DNA from: Formosa sp. L2A11
GTDB lineage: Bacteria > Bacteroidota > Bacteroidia > Flavobacteriales > Flavobacteriaceae
Direction of reading: 5' to 3'
Assembly: GCF_009796865.1 (NCBI RefSeq)
Contig: NZ_CP047028.1
Location: forward strand, 992,001-1,056,000
Length of the DNA stretch: 64,000 bases
Under the pieces are notes generated by a model that saw nothing but the letters and a program-made list of their open reading frames with translations, searched no databases and was not told where the DNA came from. Shown here piece by piece: positions 36,811 to 46,939 of the stretch. Both the position numbers and the translations under genes were made by a program. Every line of letters starts with the position of its first letter. Position 1 is the first letter of the stretch.

Positions 36811-37815
36811 TTAATTCAATTCGACTTCATAATTTAATCGGTTAGATACAGATTTTAATTCTTTTTCAGACTTAAATACATTTAAAAATAAAGTCTTACT
36901 CCAACCTATTTCTTTAGAATATGAGTTAAATGATTGCGCTTTCCAATTAAACCCTTTTTTCCAAAAACTACTTGGCGATACATAACAAAACGTGTAATCA
37001 AAAATTAAACTCGCCGTGTTACTTTCACTTGTTTTAGGAATTTTGTTTGGTGCTAATAAAATTATATTATGCAATTTACAAGCGTTACGGATTCCTGAAA
37101 TTAATTCGGGGTAATCGCCCCGAATAGCATCTAAATCGAAATCATTATACTCGGTGTTCCCTATTTTTTGAATGGGCCTGATTTGAAGCATATCGAAACT
37201 TTCTCCATTAAAATGCTGAAAGAAATCTTTTAGCTCGTAAAAATTATCTTTATTAAACGTATAATTAATTCGGACTTTAAACTTGTAAACAGATTTTAAT
37301 TTAGCAAATATATTAAAGACGTTTTGAAACTTTTCATAACTGGCCTTCTTCATAAAACTCTCGTAAGACGCTTTTGTTACACCGTGCAACGAAATAGTAA
37401 ACTCGTTTAAACCTGCTTTTAAAAGATTTTCAATTTTTTCTTCAGTTAACAAATTAGCATTGGTAGTCATAGATATATAAGGAACGCCATACGTTTTACC
37501 TAATTCTACAATCTTTACCAAATCCTTATATAGAGTGGGTTCTGTACCACAACCAATTTGAAGCTTTAATGCGCGACTAAAAATAGTTTTTGCAACCTGA
37601 TTAATTTCATCTTCTTTAAACTGACCTTTTAACGTTTTTACATAATCCTGATCTGTAAAATAACACATTTTACAACGCAAATTACATGCCATTACAGGAT
37701 CTAAATTCACTGCTAAATACCGTTTATTAAACTTATGTAACAGATAAAGCGCAAGAAATTTAATTCTATGGTTTTTAATTTTCCTGTTGAGTTTTAAAAG
37801 TTTATAAACGTTCAT
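36811..37815 (-). CDS. Radical SAM protein of unknown substrate
   Basis: 334 residues. The [4Fe-4S] motif CNLRCKMC is in VMACNLRCKMCYF (about residues 44-52). A TIM-barrel core follows (GCGTEPTLYKDLVKIVELG; SMTTNANLLTEEKIENLLKAG; EFTISLHGVTKASYESF). No SPASM-type second cluster stands out. It is 5 nt behind a ferredoxin gene and two genes behind trhP, so it probably belongs to the same transcript. A role in tRNA modification is an inference from context only. Confidence 0.88.
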   Translation of the reverse strand: MNVYKLLKLNRKIKNHRIKFLALYLLHKFNKRYLAVNLDPVMACNLRCKMCYFTDQDYVKTLKGQFKEDEINQVAKTIFSRALKLQIGCGTEPTLYKDLVKIVELGKTYGVPYISMTTNANLLTEEKIENLLKAGLNEFTISLHGVTKASYESFMKKASYEKFQNVFNIFAKLKSVYKFKVRINYTFNKDNFYELKDFFQHFNGESFDMLQIRPIQKIGNTEYNDFDLDAIRGDYPELISGIRNACKLHNIILLAPNKIPKTSESNTASLIFDYTFCYVSPSSFWKKGFNWKAQSFNSYSKEIGWSKTLFLNVFKSEKELKSVSNRLNYEVELN

Positions 37816-37820
37816 TCAAA

Positions 37821-38051
37821 TCATTTATTTTTAACACTAATAATATTTACAGGACATGCTTTTGCTGCATTTTCGCAAGCATCTAAAATAGCATAATCGT
37901 TACTCTTTAATGTAAAAAAACCTTTCTTTTCTTGACCATATAGCAACACAGTCTTCCCATCTTTTTTAGACATTTGAAATTGTTGTGGTGCCATTTCTAC
38001 ACAATAATTACAACCAATGCATTTATTACGTTGCAGCGTGATTATAACCAT
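37821..38051 (-). CDS. Single-cluster ferredoxin
   Basis: 76 residues. CIGCNYC near the start and AKACPV near the end supply four cysteines for one [4Fe-4S] cluster (CxxCxxC and CP). Its start codon overlaps the trhP stop by one base (TAATG). A ferredoxin here fits as electron donor for TrhP or the radical SAM protein. Confidence 0.92.
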   Translation of the reverse strand: MVIITLQRNKCIGCNYCVEMAPQQFQMSKKDGKTVLLYGQEKKGFFTLKSNDYAILDACENAAKACPVNIISVKNK

Positions 38052-39295
38052 TAGGCTTCAACTTTATTTTCAACAATCTTATATAATTTATCTGAAGGAC
38101 GAATTCTAAATTTAAGCGGCATCGTTACCATATCGCCTTTAGATCCTTTTTCAGATTTTACATCGTTAGCCATAAGCTCTTCCACTTTCATCTCTTGAGC
38201 TCCTGTTGTTGGTCCCGTAACTAAAATGGTATCGCCTACAGTAACATCGAACGCTTCAATTTTAAACTCACCTATTTGTGCTTTCGGGTAGAAATGTGTG
38301 CCTTTCCCGATGTACACTTTCTTTTGTGTGGCATGCGATCCAGAACCATTACTCCATTCTCCAAGTTTCTGTCCTAAATAATATCCACTCCAGAATCCAC
38401 GGTTGTATACTTTTTCAAGTTCTTGCATCCAACCAATCACTTTGTCTTTATCGTAAGTGCCGTTACCAACACTATCTATAGCATCTCGGTAACATTTAAT
38501 TACTTTGGCGACATATTCCGGTGCTCTACCACGACCTTCAATCTTTAAAACTTTAATTCCTGCATCAACAATTTCATCTAAAAAATCTATAGTACATAAA
38601 TCTTTAGGCGACATGATATACTCGTTATCCAGTTCCATTTCAAAACCGGTGTCCTGATCTATAACCGTATATTTTTTTCTACAGTTTTGTTTGCAAGCAC
38701 CACGATTAGCAGAAGAGTTAGCCGAGTGCAAACTCATATAACACTTACCTGAAACCGCCATACACAATGCACCGTGACCAAAAATTTCTATTTCTACTAA
38801 ATGCCCAGATGGTCCTTTAATTTGTTCCTTCTCTATAGCTTCTGTAATACTCTTAACCTGACGTAAACTTAACTCACGGCTTAATACCATGGTATCTGCA
38901 AATAGGGCGTAGAACTTAACCGTTTCTATGTTAGTCACATTAATTTGAGTAGAAATATGAACTTCCATACCATGCGCTCTCGCCATAGCAATAACAGCCT
39001 GATCCATGGCAATAACCGCTGTAATATTAGCTGCTTTTGCTTGTTTTATAAGCGTTTTTACAATCGATAAATCGTGATCGTAAATTATAGTGTTTAACGT
39101 TAAGTACGTTCTTACATTTTTAGCTTCGCAACGTTTTGCAATTTCCGGAAGATCGTCTAACGTAAAATTCACTGTTGCACGCGCTCTCATGTTTAATTGC
39201 TCTACACCAAAATACACAGAGTTTGCGCCATTATCTAGAGCCGCCTGAAGGGATTCAAAATTTCCTGCCGGCGCCATTAATTCAATATGCTGCAT
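38051..39295 (-). CDS. trhP: Peptidase U32-family tRNA hydroxylation protein TrhP-like
   Basis: 414 residues. EIFGHGALCMAVSGKCYMS is the U32 signature, with Cys-rich NRGACKQNCRKKY for the Fe-S site, and MAPAGNFESLQAALDNGA starts the barrel. The length and C-terminal domain match the E. coli YegQ (TrhP) group. TrhP makes 5-hydroxyuridine at tRNA position 34 without O2, using prephenate. It lies 4 nt behind trhO. Related U32 proteins act on rRNA (RlhA), so the substrate call is by subgroup, not proof. Confidence 0.88.
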   Translation of the reverse strand: MQHIELMAPAGNFESLQAALDNGANSVYFGVEQLNMRARATVNFTLDDLPEIAKRCEAKNVRTYLTLNTIIYDHDLSIVKTLIKQAKAANITAVIAMDQAVIAMARAHGMEVHISTQINVTNIETVKFYALFADTMVLSRELSLRQVKSITEAIEKEQIKGPSGHLVEIEIFGHGALCMAVSGKCYMSLHSANSSANRGACKQNCRKKYTVIDQDTGFEMELDNEYIMSPKDLCTIDFLDEIVDAGIKVLKIEGRGRAPEYVAKVIKCYRDAIDSVGNGTYDKDKVIGWMQELEKVYNRGFWSGYYLGQKLGEWSNGSGSHATQKKVYIGKGTHFYPKAQIGEFKIEAFDVTVGDTILVTGPTTGAQEMKVEELMANDVKSEKGSKGDMVTMPLKFRIRPSDKLYKIVENKVEA

Positions 39296-39299
39296 AGTT

Positions 39300-40379
39300 T
39301 TATTCTTTTAAAGAATCTGTATTAAAGTTTTCGGTAATATTTCTGAGATCCTTTTTGTACGGCAAATGGTCTGCTCGTCCTTTTTTAAAGATGTCGTTAC
39401 TATTTCCTTGTCCTTTACGTAATGCTTTTTGCTCTTCGAAAGGTAAACTATGAATTTCTTTACATGTTGTAGAGCAACACCCATCCATTTCTGCCTTACA
39501 TTTTTCACATTGAATAAATAGTAAATGGCACGCATCGTTCGCACAATTTTCATGTGTATCTGCAGGTTCCCCACATTGGTGACAACGCGCAATAACATCG
39601 TCTGTTATACGTTCTGAACGACGTTCGTCGAAGACAAAGTTTTTTCCTAGAAATTTATTTTCAAGTTTACTGTCGTTTACCTGTCTCGTGTATTCAATAA
39701 TACCACCTTCTAACTGGTATACGTTTTTAAAACCTTTGTGCTTAAAGTAAGCACTTGCTTTTTCACAACGAATTCCGCCAGTGCAATACATAACCAATTT
39801 TTTATCGTCTTTAAATTCCTTTAAATCATTTTCAATAATCGGTAATGATTCTCTAAAGGTATCGACATCTGGACGACGTGCATTTTTAAAATGCCCAATT
39901 TCACTCTCGTAATGATTACGCATATCTACAAGAATGGTATTTTCATCGTCTATTAGTTCATTAAACTGAACAGCATCAACGTGTCTTCCCTTGTTGGTAA
40001 CGTCAAACGTATCGTCGTTTAAACCATCGGCAACAATTTTGTCACGCACTTTTACTTTCAATTTTAAAAATGACATATTATCTTGCTCTACAGCAATATT
40101 AAGTCGGATATCTTTTAAAAATGAAATGCTATCTAAATGACTTTTAAATGCATTAAAACGGTCTGCTGGCAAAGATAATTGCGCATTAATACCTTCGTGA
40201 GCGACATATATTCTACCAAGAACGTCTAATGCGTTCCAAGTAATAAATAATTCATCTCTAAATATTTGAGGATTTTCAATTTTGGCGTACTGGTAGAAAG
40301 AGAGTGTTAATCGATCTTTTCCTGCTTTCTCGATTAACTCTGCACGTTCTTTAGCACTTAATTTATTGTACAGTTGCAT
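39300..40379 (-). CDS. trhO: Rhodanese-type tRNA U34 hydroxylase TrhO
   Basis: 359 residues. An N-terminal acylphosphatase-like domain (RIYVAHEGINAQLSLP) precedes a rhodanese domain with active cysteine in VMYCTGGIRCEKASAYF. The C-terminal Cys-rich zinc-type end has CHQCGEPADTHENC and CEKC. This layout is YceA/TrhO, the O2-dependent hydroxylase of tRNA U34. First gene of a four-gene minus-strand run; 283 bp separate its start from recA on the other strand, with no further gene seen. Confidence 0.92.
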   Translation of the reverse strand: MQLYNKLSAKERAELIEKAGKDRLTLSFYQYAKIENPQIFRDELFITWNALDVLGRIYVAHEGINAQLSLPADRFNAFKSHLDSISFLKDIRLNIAVEQDNMSFLKLKVKVRDKIVADGLNDDTFDVTNKGRHVDAVQFNELIDDENTILVDMRNHYESEIGHFKNARRPDVDTFRESLPIIENDLKEFKDDKKLVMYCTGGIRCEKASAYFKHKGFKNVYQLEGGIIEYTRQVNDSKLENKFLGKNFVFDERRSERITDDVIARCHQCGEPADTHENCANDACHLLFIQCEKCKAEMDGCCSTTCKEIHSLPFEEQKALRKGQGNSNDIFKKGRADHLPYKKDLRNITENFNTDSLKE

Positions 40380-40662
40380 GCTATACTAATGTTTTAAGGT
40401 TAAAAAATTTGTTGCAAATGTACATTAATTAGGTAAAACACTACATTTTAAACAAGAAAAGCACAATCTATCCTTAAAAGGATTATAAAAATCTTCTTTA
40501 TTATTCCCTTTTAACAAAAGCTTATCTTTTTATTATCAATATTTTTCCTTACTTTATTAGTTGATACATAAACTAAAAAAAAGGTTGCAAGATAAAATTT
40601 GTTAGTTGAACAAAAGAAGTAGTATTTTAGCAGCTCTTATTTCAGTATAAAAACACAATTAA

Positions 40663-41673
40663 ATGAGCAAGGAAAAAGAAGCAAAATTAAAAGCGCTACA
40701 GCTTACTTTAGATAAACTAGACAAGACTTACGGTAAAGGTACCGTAATGAGAATGAGTGACAAAGCGGTGGTGGACATTGAAGCCATACCAAGTGGATCT
40801 CTAGGTTTAGATTTAGCTTTAGGTGTAGGCGGATACCCAAGGGGACGTGTTATAGAAATATACGGACCAGAATCTTCTGGTAAAACCACATTAACTTTAC
40901 ATGCTATTGCCGAAGCTCAGAAAGCTGGTGGAATTGCTGCATTTATTGATGCAGAGCATGCTTTTGATAGATTTTATGCCGCTAAATTAGGTGTAGATAT
41001 AGATAATTTAATTATTTCGCAACCAGATCACGGGGAACAAGCATTAGAAATTGCTGAAAACCTAGTGCGTTCGGGAGCCATTGATATTGTAGTTATTGAC
41101 TCGGTTGCTGCATTAACACCAAAAAGTGAAATTGAAGGTGAAATGGGAGATTCTAAAATGGGATTACACGCCCGTTTAATGTCTCAGGCACTACGTAAAC
41201 TTACAGGTTCTATTAGCAAAACCAACTGTACCATGTTTTTCATTAACCAATTACGTGAAAAAATTGGTGTTATGTTTGGAAACCCAGAAACAACAACTGG
41301 TGGTAATGCCTTAAAATTCTATGCATCTGTACGTTTAGATATCCGTAGATCTACTCAGATAAAAGATTCTGATGGAAATGTAATGGGTAACAAAACCAAA
41401 GTAAAAGTGGTTAAGAACAAAGTAGCTCCACCATTTAAGATCGCAGAATTCGACATTATGTACGGACAAGGTGTTTCTAAAGTAGGAGAAATTTTAGATT
41501 TAGCTGTAGAATTAGAAATTGTTAAGAAAAGTGGATCATGGTTTAGTTACCAAGACACAAAATTAGGACAAGGTCGAGATGCAGTAAAAGTTATGATTAA
41601 AGATAATCCAGAATTGTTTGATGAACTTGAAGTAAAAATCAAGGACGCCATTAAAGCAATGAAAGAAGAATAG
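40663..41673 (+). CDS. recA: Recombinase RecA
   Basis: 336 residues. Walker A GPESSGKT (68-75), the RecA signature [14 protein letters not shown], and Walker [10 protein letters not shown] are all standard; the C-terminal tail is short and acidic (AMKEE). It handles strand exchange and the SOS response. Promoter region 40380-40662 has no clean TAnnTTTG box; no SOS-box-like motif was recognised. Terminator follows at 41698. Confidence 0.99.
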   Translation: MSKEKEAKLKALQLTLDKLDKTYGKGTVMRMSDKAVVDIEAIPSGSLGLDLALGVGGYPRGRVIEIYGPESSGKTTLTLHAIAEAQKAGGIAAFIDAEHAFDRFYAAKLGVDIDNLIISQPDHGEQALEIAENLVRSGAIDIVVIDSVAALTPKSEIEGEMGDSKMGLHARLMSQALRKLTGSISKTNCTMFFINQLREKIGVMFGNPETTTGGNALKFYASVRLDIRRSTQIKDSDGNVMGNKTKVKVVKNKVAPPFKIAEFDIMYGQGVSKVGEILDLAVELEIVKKSGSWFSYQDTKLGQGRDAVKVMIKDNPELFDELEVKIKDAIKAMKEE

Positions 41674-41697
41674 TGTTTTTAAAATGCTAAAACATAA

Positions 41698-41728
41698 AAA
41701 AATCCTGATTTAGTTCAGGATTTTTTGT
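41698..41728 (+). terminator. Terminator after recA
   Basis: Hairpin aaatcctga / tcaggattt with loop tttagt, then a T run. Confidence 0.85.
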
Positions 41729-41774
41729 TTTTTATCACGCTATTTTCTAATTTAGAAATTATATTTTATACGAA

Positions 41775-42227
41775 ATGAAAAATTTACTTTTACTATTTGT
41801 AGCCGCATTAACATTAGCTTCTTGCGATACTGATGATGATTATTCTGAATACTCTTACCAATACTTAGCAACTGAAGAAGCCACTATTCCTGAAAACATG
41901 GTTGTTGGAGAGACTTATACTATTACTTTAAACTACATACAACCTAGCAGTTGTGACACCTTTGATTCTCTTTATTATTATAAAAATGAAGAAAACATAG
42001 ACGATGAAGAAGGTACAGCTATTGAAACACAAGTTAGAACTATTGCTGTTATAAGCAGTTATTATGAAAATTCTAACACAGATTGTGAAGATCTTAATGA
42101 AGAAAAAGAAACATCCTTTGTTTTTGCTCCTGAAGTTTCAGGCCTTTACCTTTTTAAATTCTGGACAGGTTTAGACGAAAATGGAGAAGATACTTTTATA
42201 GAAATAGAAAGAGAGGTTACAGAATAA
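41775..42227 (+). CDS. Small acidic lipoprotein, function unknown
   Basis: 150 residues. Lipobox LASC after a hydrophobic signal (MKNLLLLFVAALTLASC), then an Asp/Glu-rich mature part with five further cysteines, including CDTDDDYSEY and NTDCEDLNEE. Beta-strand-like pattern VSGLYLFKFWTGLD near the end. No family recognised. Monocistronic, between the recA terminator and its own hairpin. Confidence 0.8.
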   Translation: MKNLLLLFVAALTLASCDTDDDYSEYSYQYLATEEATIPENMVVGETYTITLNYIQPSSCDTFDSLYYYKNEENIDDEEGTAIETQVRTIAVISSYYENSNTDCEDLNEEKETSFVFAPEVSGLYLFKFWTGLDENGEDTFIEIEREVTE

Positions 42228-42242
42228 TCTCTCTCTTTTTTA
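42210..42242 (+). terminator. Terminator overlapping the lipoprotein stop
   Basis: agagaggtt / aatctctct arms (one G-T pair) then a T run; the loop contains the stop codon TAA. Confidence 0.6.
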
Positions 42243-42255
42243 CATCTTAAACCAA

Positions 42256-43011
42256 TCACTTATTTTTTTTAAACAGAAGCAACTGATTTAAAATAATATT
42301 GCGAGATTCTTCTTTTAACGTTTTACAATCGTCTTTAAGCGTTAACCCTTTTGTACATAAAAATTTATGAACATGTACACGCATTTTTCCAGGACTTCCG
42401 CTAAAGAAATCGAATGAAAACCGTTTTTTATTATCGGCAAATGTAATAGGCACAATAGGAATTTGATGATTAATTGCTAATCGGAACGCTCCATCTTTAA
42501 ATTGATCTAAAAGAATATCTTCTTCTGAAACACCTCCTTCAGGAAAAATACAAATACTCAATCCAGATTGTAAACGGCGTTCTGCTTGCTCGAATACAGC
42601 ATGTCTGCTACGCATACTACCACGATCTACTAAGATACATGTGCGTTTATAAAAGAAACCAAATAACGGCATTTTAGAGAGCTCTTTCTTACCAACAAAT
42701 ACAAATGGATTTTTTACAGTAACCAACATTAACATAATATCTGTCATAGACGTGTGGTTAGCAATAAACATATAACTCTTGTTTTTCTTCGGAACCTCGT
42801 CGCGTTTTATATGACAACGAAACCCCATACCTATTAAAATAAACTTAGACCATATTCTGGCCATTTTAAAGAAATACGGATACCAAGACTCCTTTAATAT
42901 AGAAATTAAAAGAAACGGCAAAAGCACTAAAATGGGTATAGCAACTAGAATATAGAACCATACGCGATATAAAACCCAGAAGATATATTTAAAAATTTTC
43001 ATACTGATCAA
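42256..43011 (-). CDS. 1-acylglycerol-3-phosphate acyltransferase (PlsC family)
   Basis: 251 residues with an N-terminal membrane helix. The catalytic HxxxxD motif is NHTSMTDIM, and the substrate-site FPEGGVSEED follows. Likely adds the second acyl chain to lysophosphatidate, or acylates a related lipid. Its start is 145 nt past the stop of the large T9SS gene. Confidence 0.9.
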   Translation of the reverse strand: MISMKIFKYIFWVLYRVWFYILVAIPILVLLPFLLISILKESWYPYFFKMARIWSKFILIGMGFRCHIKRDEVPKKNKSYMFIANHTSMTDIMLMLVTVKNPFVFVGKKELSKMPLFGFFYKRTCILVDRGSMRSRHAVFEQAERRLQSGLSICIFPEGGVSEEDILLDQFKDGAFRLAINHQIPIVPITFADNKKRFSFDFFSGSPGKMRVHVHKFLCTKGLTLKDDCKTLKEESRNIILNQLLLFKKNK

Positions 43012-43108
43012 AAATACATAATTGCATTAAAGTAGAAGTACACATTCTATTAATAAAATGGCACAAAAATATTTTGTGTATCTATTTTAACATGTATTCT
43101 AAAATTAA

Positions 43109-43136
43109 AAAACCTCTGCAAGCAGAGGTTTTTTTT
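43109..43136 (-). terminator. Terminator after the first large T9SS gene
   Basis: aacctctgc / gcagaggtt, 9-bp perfect stem, with A and T runs on either side. Serves the minus-strand gene ending at 43157. Confidence 0.85.
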
Positions 43137-43156
43137 ATAGATTTTAATTAAGAATT

Positions 43157-46100
43157 TTAATTTATAACTTTTTTGGTAACAACAATATCTCCTTCTAAAA
43201 CTACAGATGTAAGGTAAACACCTTTAGAGAATTTAAAGCTTTCACTAAACTCGCTACTTTGATTGCTTGGTTTGTAATCTATTAATAATTTTCCGCTAAC
43301 ATCATACACTCTAACTTCTTCAATGTTATTAAATGTTTTTACATTTAATACGTCATCTTTAATATATACAAATGTGTTATTTGAAATTGAATCGTCTATA
43401 GACAAAGTACTATCACTACTCTCGGTGTACACTAGAACAAAACGATCTTTAGTTTCTCCTGAAACTGCTGTAAAACTATAAGGAGAGTCTCTTAAATCAT
43501 GTTCAACATCTAAATACATATCTTTTAAATAAATTCCCTGTTCGTCGTCTACAAATTTACTTCCCTCAAGATTACCTATACCTATTTTATAAGTTCCAAT
43601 ATCTAGAACATCTATACCTAAAGGCACCATATCTGAACTTAAGAAAGGTAATGGACGACCTTGAATTACCATTTTATTGTCTGAGATTAATGAGTATATC
43701 TGAAAATCATCATTGTTTACATACGCATCATAAAGTCTGTCTTTTTCCAAAGTAGCACCATCTGAATAACCAACTAAAGTGCTTTTAGACTCATTCTCGG
43801 CATTAATTAAATTTAGCCAAACCAATTGCTTCTCTAAAGATGATGCAATCGTATCTGATTCTGAAGTTGTTCTAAAAAAGTCTGAATTATCATAATTCTC
43901 TTCTGAAGTTTTATCATCATCTTCTATAGTATAATAACGCATATCGTTTGTAAACTCGACACTTAGATCTGATGTTCTTCTATTTAATTTTACAAAAAAG
44001 CCTTGTCCAGAAGCAATGTTTCCATCGAAATCTACACCAGAGGGAACGGATCCTATCCTATTATAAACCAAATAATCATCTGCATTATAATTTACTCCAA
44101 AATCTTCATAAAAATCACTAGATAATTCACTTGACAATACAGTTTCATGCATCCATAAACTTACACTCCCTTCAATATTTGTATTGGCTGTTAAAAATGT
44201 ATCTGCATGCAAAGCAGAAGGGTAAGGATTACCTATTAAGTTAAAGTTTCTGTCCTCTACATCATCCGGTTGTGGAGTAGATGATTTTTGAACAGCTATA
44301 CTTATATCTGCATTATTAGGTGTTCCTAAAAAGCTTGTTGTAAAATCGGTTGCACTAGGTACTCTAGCGATATAGCCTTTTCCTGCAATCATAATTTCAC
44401 TAGTAACACTTATCCAATCTCCAGTTGTTCCATTTGCATTCGCTTCAGTAGGATCCCATTCATATATTCGTGAATTTGGAATATTAGAAACATCAAAATC
44501 TGAAACAGGAGAAGACCAATATACATAATCGTAAGCATGTAAATTATCGGCTAGACGCTCTACATTTATATCGCCTGAATTTATATTACCATCTTCATCA
44601 TTAATTTGTACTAAACTTGCATTATTTTCTAAAGTAAATGTTCCTGCGGCAACTGCAGGAGCTATATTACCGTCATCAAGCACATAACTTGCCTCATATG
44701 GTTCTACTGTTATTTCATTATAAAGGGTAAGTGTTTTTCCAGAAGGAATAACAACATCATTCCCTGCTTTAACAGTACAATCACAACCAAATAGGTCTAC
44801 ATTTTCGTTATAATCTTCAGAAAAAATTAAACTTTTATCTTCATCATTTACAGTAAAGCCTAAATCAGTATACACTTGATCGTAATTCCATGAAGTCCCA
44901 TCCCAATAGGTAGGCACGCCCCCCTCAGACAATGTAGTAGGCGCAATAACAGTCCCATAACCATTAGAGACTTCTAATTTATAAACTCCTAAATCATCTG
45001 TATCTACACTATTAACAGTATACGTATTTGTAGTTGCTCCAGAAATTTCGACATCATCTTTATACCATTGATAGTTTAAGTCTTCTATAGGATCTCCTGT
45101 TGCTGTACCACCAATATTTGCATTCACTTTTAAAACGATATCTCTTGTACTAGGAAGACGACACACATATCTTGACAAAGGATACGAATCTACCACGGGG
45201 GCTCTTGAAACGAAAGCAGATGCATTGTAAGCTAAGAAAGCCATATCTGCAGTTCCACCAGCAGCTAAATTAATTTTATAAAGCTCGTCTATATTTTCTG
45301 TTGTAATATCAAAATCATTAAAATGTAACGCAAATAACTTTAAACCTCTAGTATTATCTGGTGTTTGCCCTCTTACAGTTGGTACCGCATCTTCATAACT
45401 TACACCATTAGTTACACTAAACAAGTCCATGCGCCACTCTGCAAGATTATTGGCCGTTTCATGAATATATAGCCTTATAGGCCTTCCTACAACATTCCCT
45501 CTTTCATCTTGGTAATAATAAATATCATATCCATTAGCTGCCGCTATTTGTGTAATAATTAAGTCAGGAACAATATCTCCAATAGCATTAGGCTCTCCAT
45601 CTGGACTGTTAAACTCTATACTTATATTACTATTAAAATTTGTAACACCTGTTCCTAAATCCAATCCATTTTTACCATCTGTAATCATTTCTAAGATCTT
45701 TAAATCTTTAATGTCTTGGGAAGTAATCGTTGTACCTTCATTAACTTCACCATCAAGTAAATCTCCAACTTCTATAAAGTTGGATGAATTTGTTACCCCT
45801 ATCACACCACTAGTAGAATAGGCTTGAAATGTTTGTGCTTGAAAAGCTATCCCTTTGGCCGTAAGTAAATCATCGTCTACACCTGTAGAATACGTGACAC
45901 CATTATAAGTAAACGCTAAAAGTTCATGCCTGTCGTTTGGCCAAGTGTTTTGATCGCTTGCACTATAATCACCTGATCGCCAATACCCATTTCCATTATA
46001 GTCCCAATTGGTAAATATTTCTGTTATCTGGTCAAAATAGGAACTATCATTTGTATTTGTAGTGTCACTCCTTTTATTTTTATACCCTATATAATCTATA

Positions 46101-46435
46101 GTTGTATCGACCCCAGAGACATAAGTAACCCCTGTCATTGAAAGTGCATTATTTAAAGAATTGCCTGTGCCTGTCTTAGTAACTTTTAGAGAAATTTCAT
46201 TGGGACTTACTAATGTGACATCTGTAATACTAATATTATTTATAGATATACTATTCTTAATTGTATTATTAAAACCTGTACCAAAAATGGTGATTTTTGT
46301 TTGAGAAGTAACCCTTGTTGGGTAAATATCTGTAACTGTTTGAGAGAACAATGATGTAGTGATTAACATCAAAATAAGGGGTAATATTCTTTTTAAGACA
46401 AAAAGATTACCATGGGGAGAAGTAATTTTTTTCAA
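43157..46435 (-). CDS. Large secreted IPT/Ig protein with T9SS sorting domain (paralogue 1)
   Basis: 1,092 residues. Signal peptide about 1-32 (SLFSQ). An IPT/TIG-like domain (about 33-90, VTDIYPTRVTSQTKITIFGTG), a long middle region, an Ig-like domain (about 420-505, LNYQWYKDD; GVYKLEVSNG), then a beta-rich repeat region with CDCTVKAGNDVVIPS and GFFVKL. The last ~80 residues are a T9SS type A sorting domain (YDVSGKLLI; FSKGVYLTSVVLEGD; VTKKVIN). Exported by the gliding/T9SS machinery; probably on the surface. Role unknown. Close paralogue of the gene ending at 46940. Confidence 0.9.
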   Translation of the reverse strand: MKKITSPHGNLFVLKRILPLILMLITTSLFSQTVTDIYPTRVTSQTKITIFGTGFNNTIKNSISINNISITDVTLVSPNEISLKVTKTGTGNSLNNALSMTGVTYVSGVDTTIDYIGYKNKRSDTTNTNDSSYFDQITEIFTNWDYNGNGYWRSGDYSASDQNTWPNDRHELLAFTYNGVTYSTGVDDDLLTAKGIAFQAQTFQAYSTSGVIGVTNSSNFIEVGDLLDGEVNEGTTITSQDIKDLKILEMITDGKNGLDLGTGVTNFNSNISIEFNSPDGEPNAIGDIVPDLIITQIAAANGYDIYYYQDERGNVVGRPIRLYIHETANNLAEWRMDLFSVTNGVSYEDAVPTVRGQTPDNTRGLKLFALHFNDFDITTENIDELYKINLAAGGTADMAFLAYNASAFVSRAPVVDSYPLSRYVCRLPSTRDIVLKVNANIGGTATGDPIEDLNYQWYKDDVEISGATTNTYTVNSVDTDDLGVYKLEVSNGYGTVIAPTTLSEGGVPTYWDGTSWNYDQVYTDLGFTVNDEDKSLIFSEDYNENVDLFGCDCTVKAGNDVVIPSGKTLTLYNEITVEPYEASYVLDDGNIAPAVAAGTFTLENNASLVQINDEDGNINSGDINVERLADNLHAYDYVYWSSPVSDFDVSNIPNSRIYEWDPTEANANGTTGDWISVTSEIMIAGKGYIARVPSATDFTTSFLGTPNNADISIAVQKSSTPQPDDVEDRNFNLIGNPYPSALHADTFLTANTNIEGSVSLWMHETVLSSELSSDFYEDFGVNYNADDYLVYNRIGSVPSGVDFDGNIASGQGFFVKLNRRTSDLSVEFTNDMRYYTIEDDDKTSEENYDNSDFFRTTSESDTIASSLEKQLVWLNLINAENESKSTLVGYSDGATLEKDRLYDAYVNNDDFQIYSLISDNKMVIQGRPLPFLSSDMVPLGIDVLDIGTYKIGIGNLEGSKFVDDEQGIYLKDMYLDVEHDLRDSPYSFTAVSGETKDRFVLVYTESSDSTLSIDDSISNNTFVYIKDDVLNVKTFNNIEEVRVYDVSGKLLIDYKPSNQSSEFSESFKFSKGVYLTSVVLEGDIVVTKKVIN

Positions 46436-46939
46436 GATATTGACAGTAAATAATTAATAAAATTTAGAAAATTTTACTACTAACATACAATATTTTAAAA
46501 AATAAAAAATAAAAAAAGTTTACAAAATTATTTAATATTAGTAGAACGCTTTTCCTTTATACAAAAAAAACACCTCTAATACCTGTAAATCAAAACTTAA
46601 CAGATGTTTAAAAACTCATTCACTCAATAGCCTTTTTTATATAAAAATTTATATTCTAACAGCTTAACTGGTAGAAAACAATATTTTATTGGAGATACAC
46701 CTCAAAAAAAAAGCATTTGAGAAGAGGCCATGAAAAACACAGTACACAACATGCTTTTAAATTGAATAATCATTTTAGGTTGATTAATCTTTCTTTCCAT
46801 AAATAGAATGTTTAAATAAATATCTAAAAGTTTCATTTTTATGTATTAGAAACTTTTAGATATTTATGGTTAATTAATAGCAAATAATATTTTTAGTTTA
46901 TATCTAAACGTTATAAATTTCTATTTTTTGGGAAGGGAA
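46436..46939. other. 504-bp intergenic region: one promoter box and a long hairpin
   Basis: No gene is seen. On the minus strand TAATTTTG at 46523-46530 fits TAnnTTTG, 88 nt before the paralogue 1 start; the same tacaaaatta string lies before paralogue 2 at 50329. An inverted repeat aaatatctaaaagtttc / gaaacttttagatattt (46818-46834 and 46849-46865, 17-bp arms, 14-nt loop) lies 75 nt after the paralogue 2 stop and may be a terminator or a protein site; it has no T run on the minus strand. Confidence 0.55.

Noticed and set aside
36811-37815. Known radical SAM tRNA methylthiotransferase
   Set aside because: Length and motifs lack the extra N-terminal cluster domain and TRAM; the substrate was left open.
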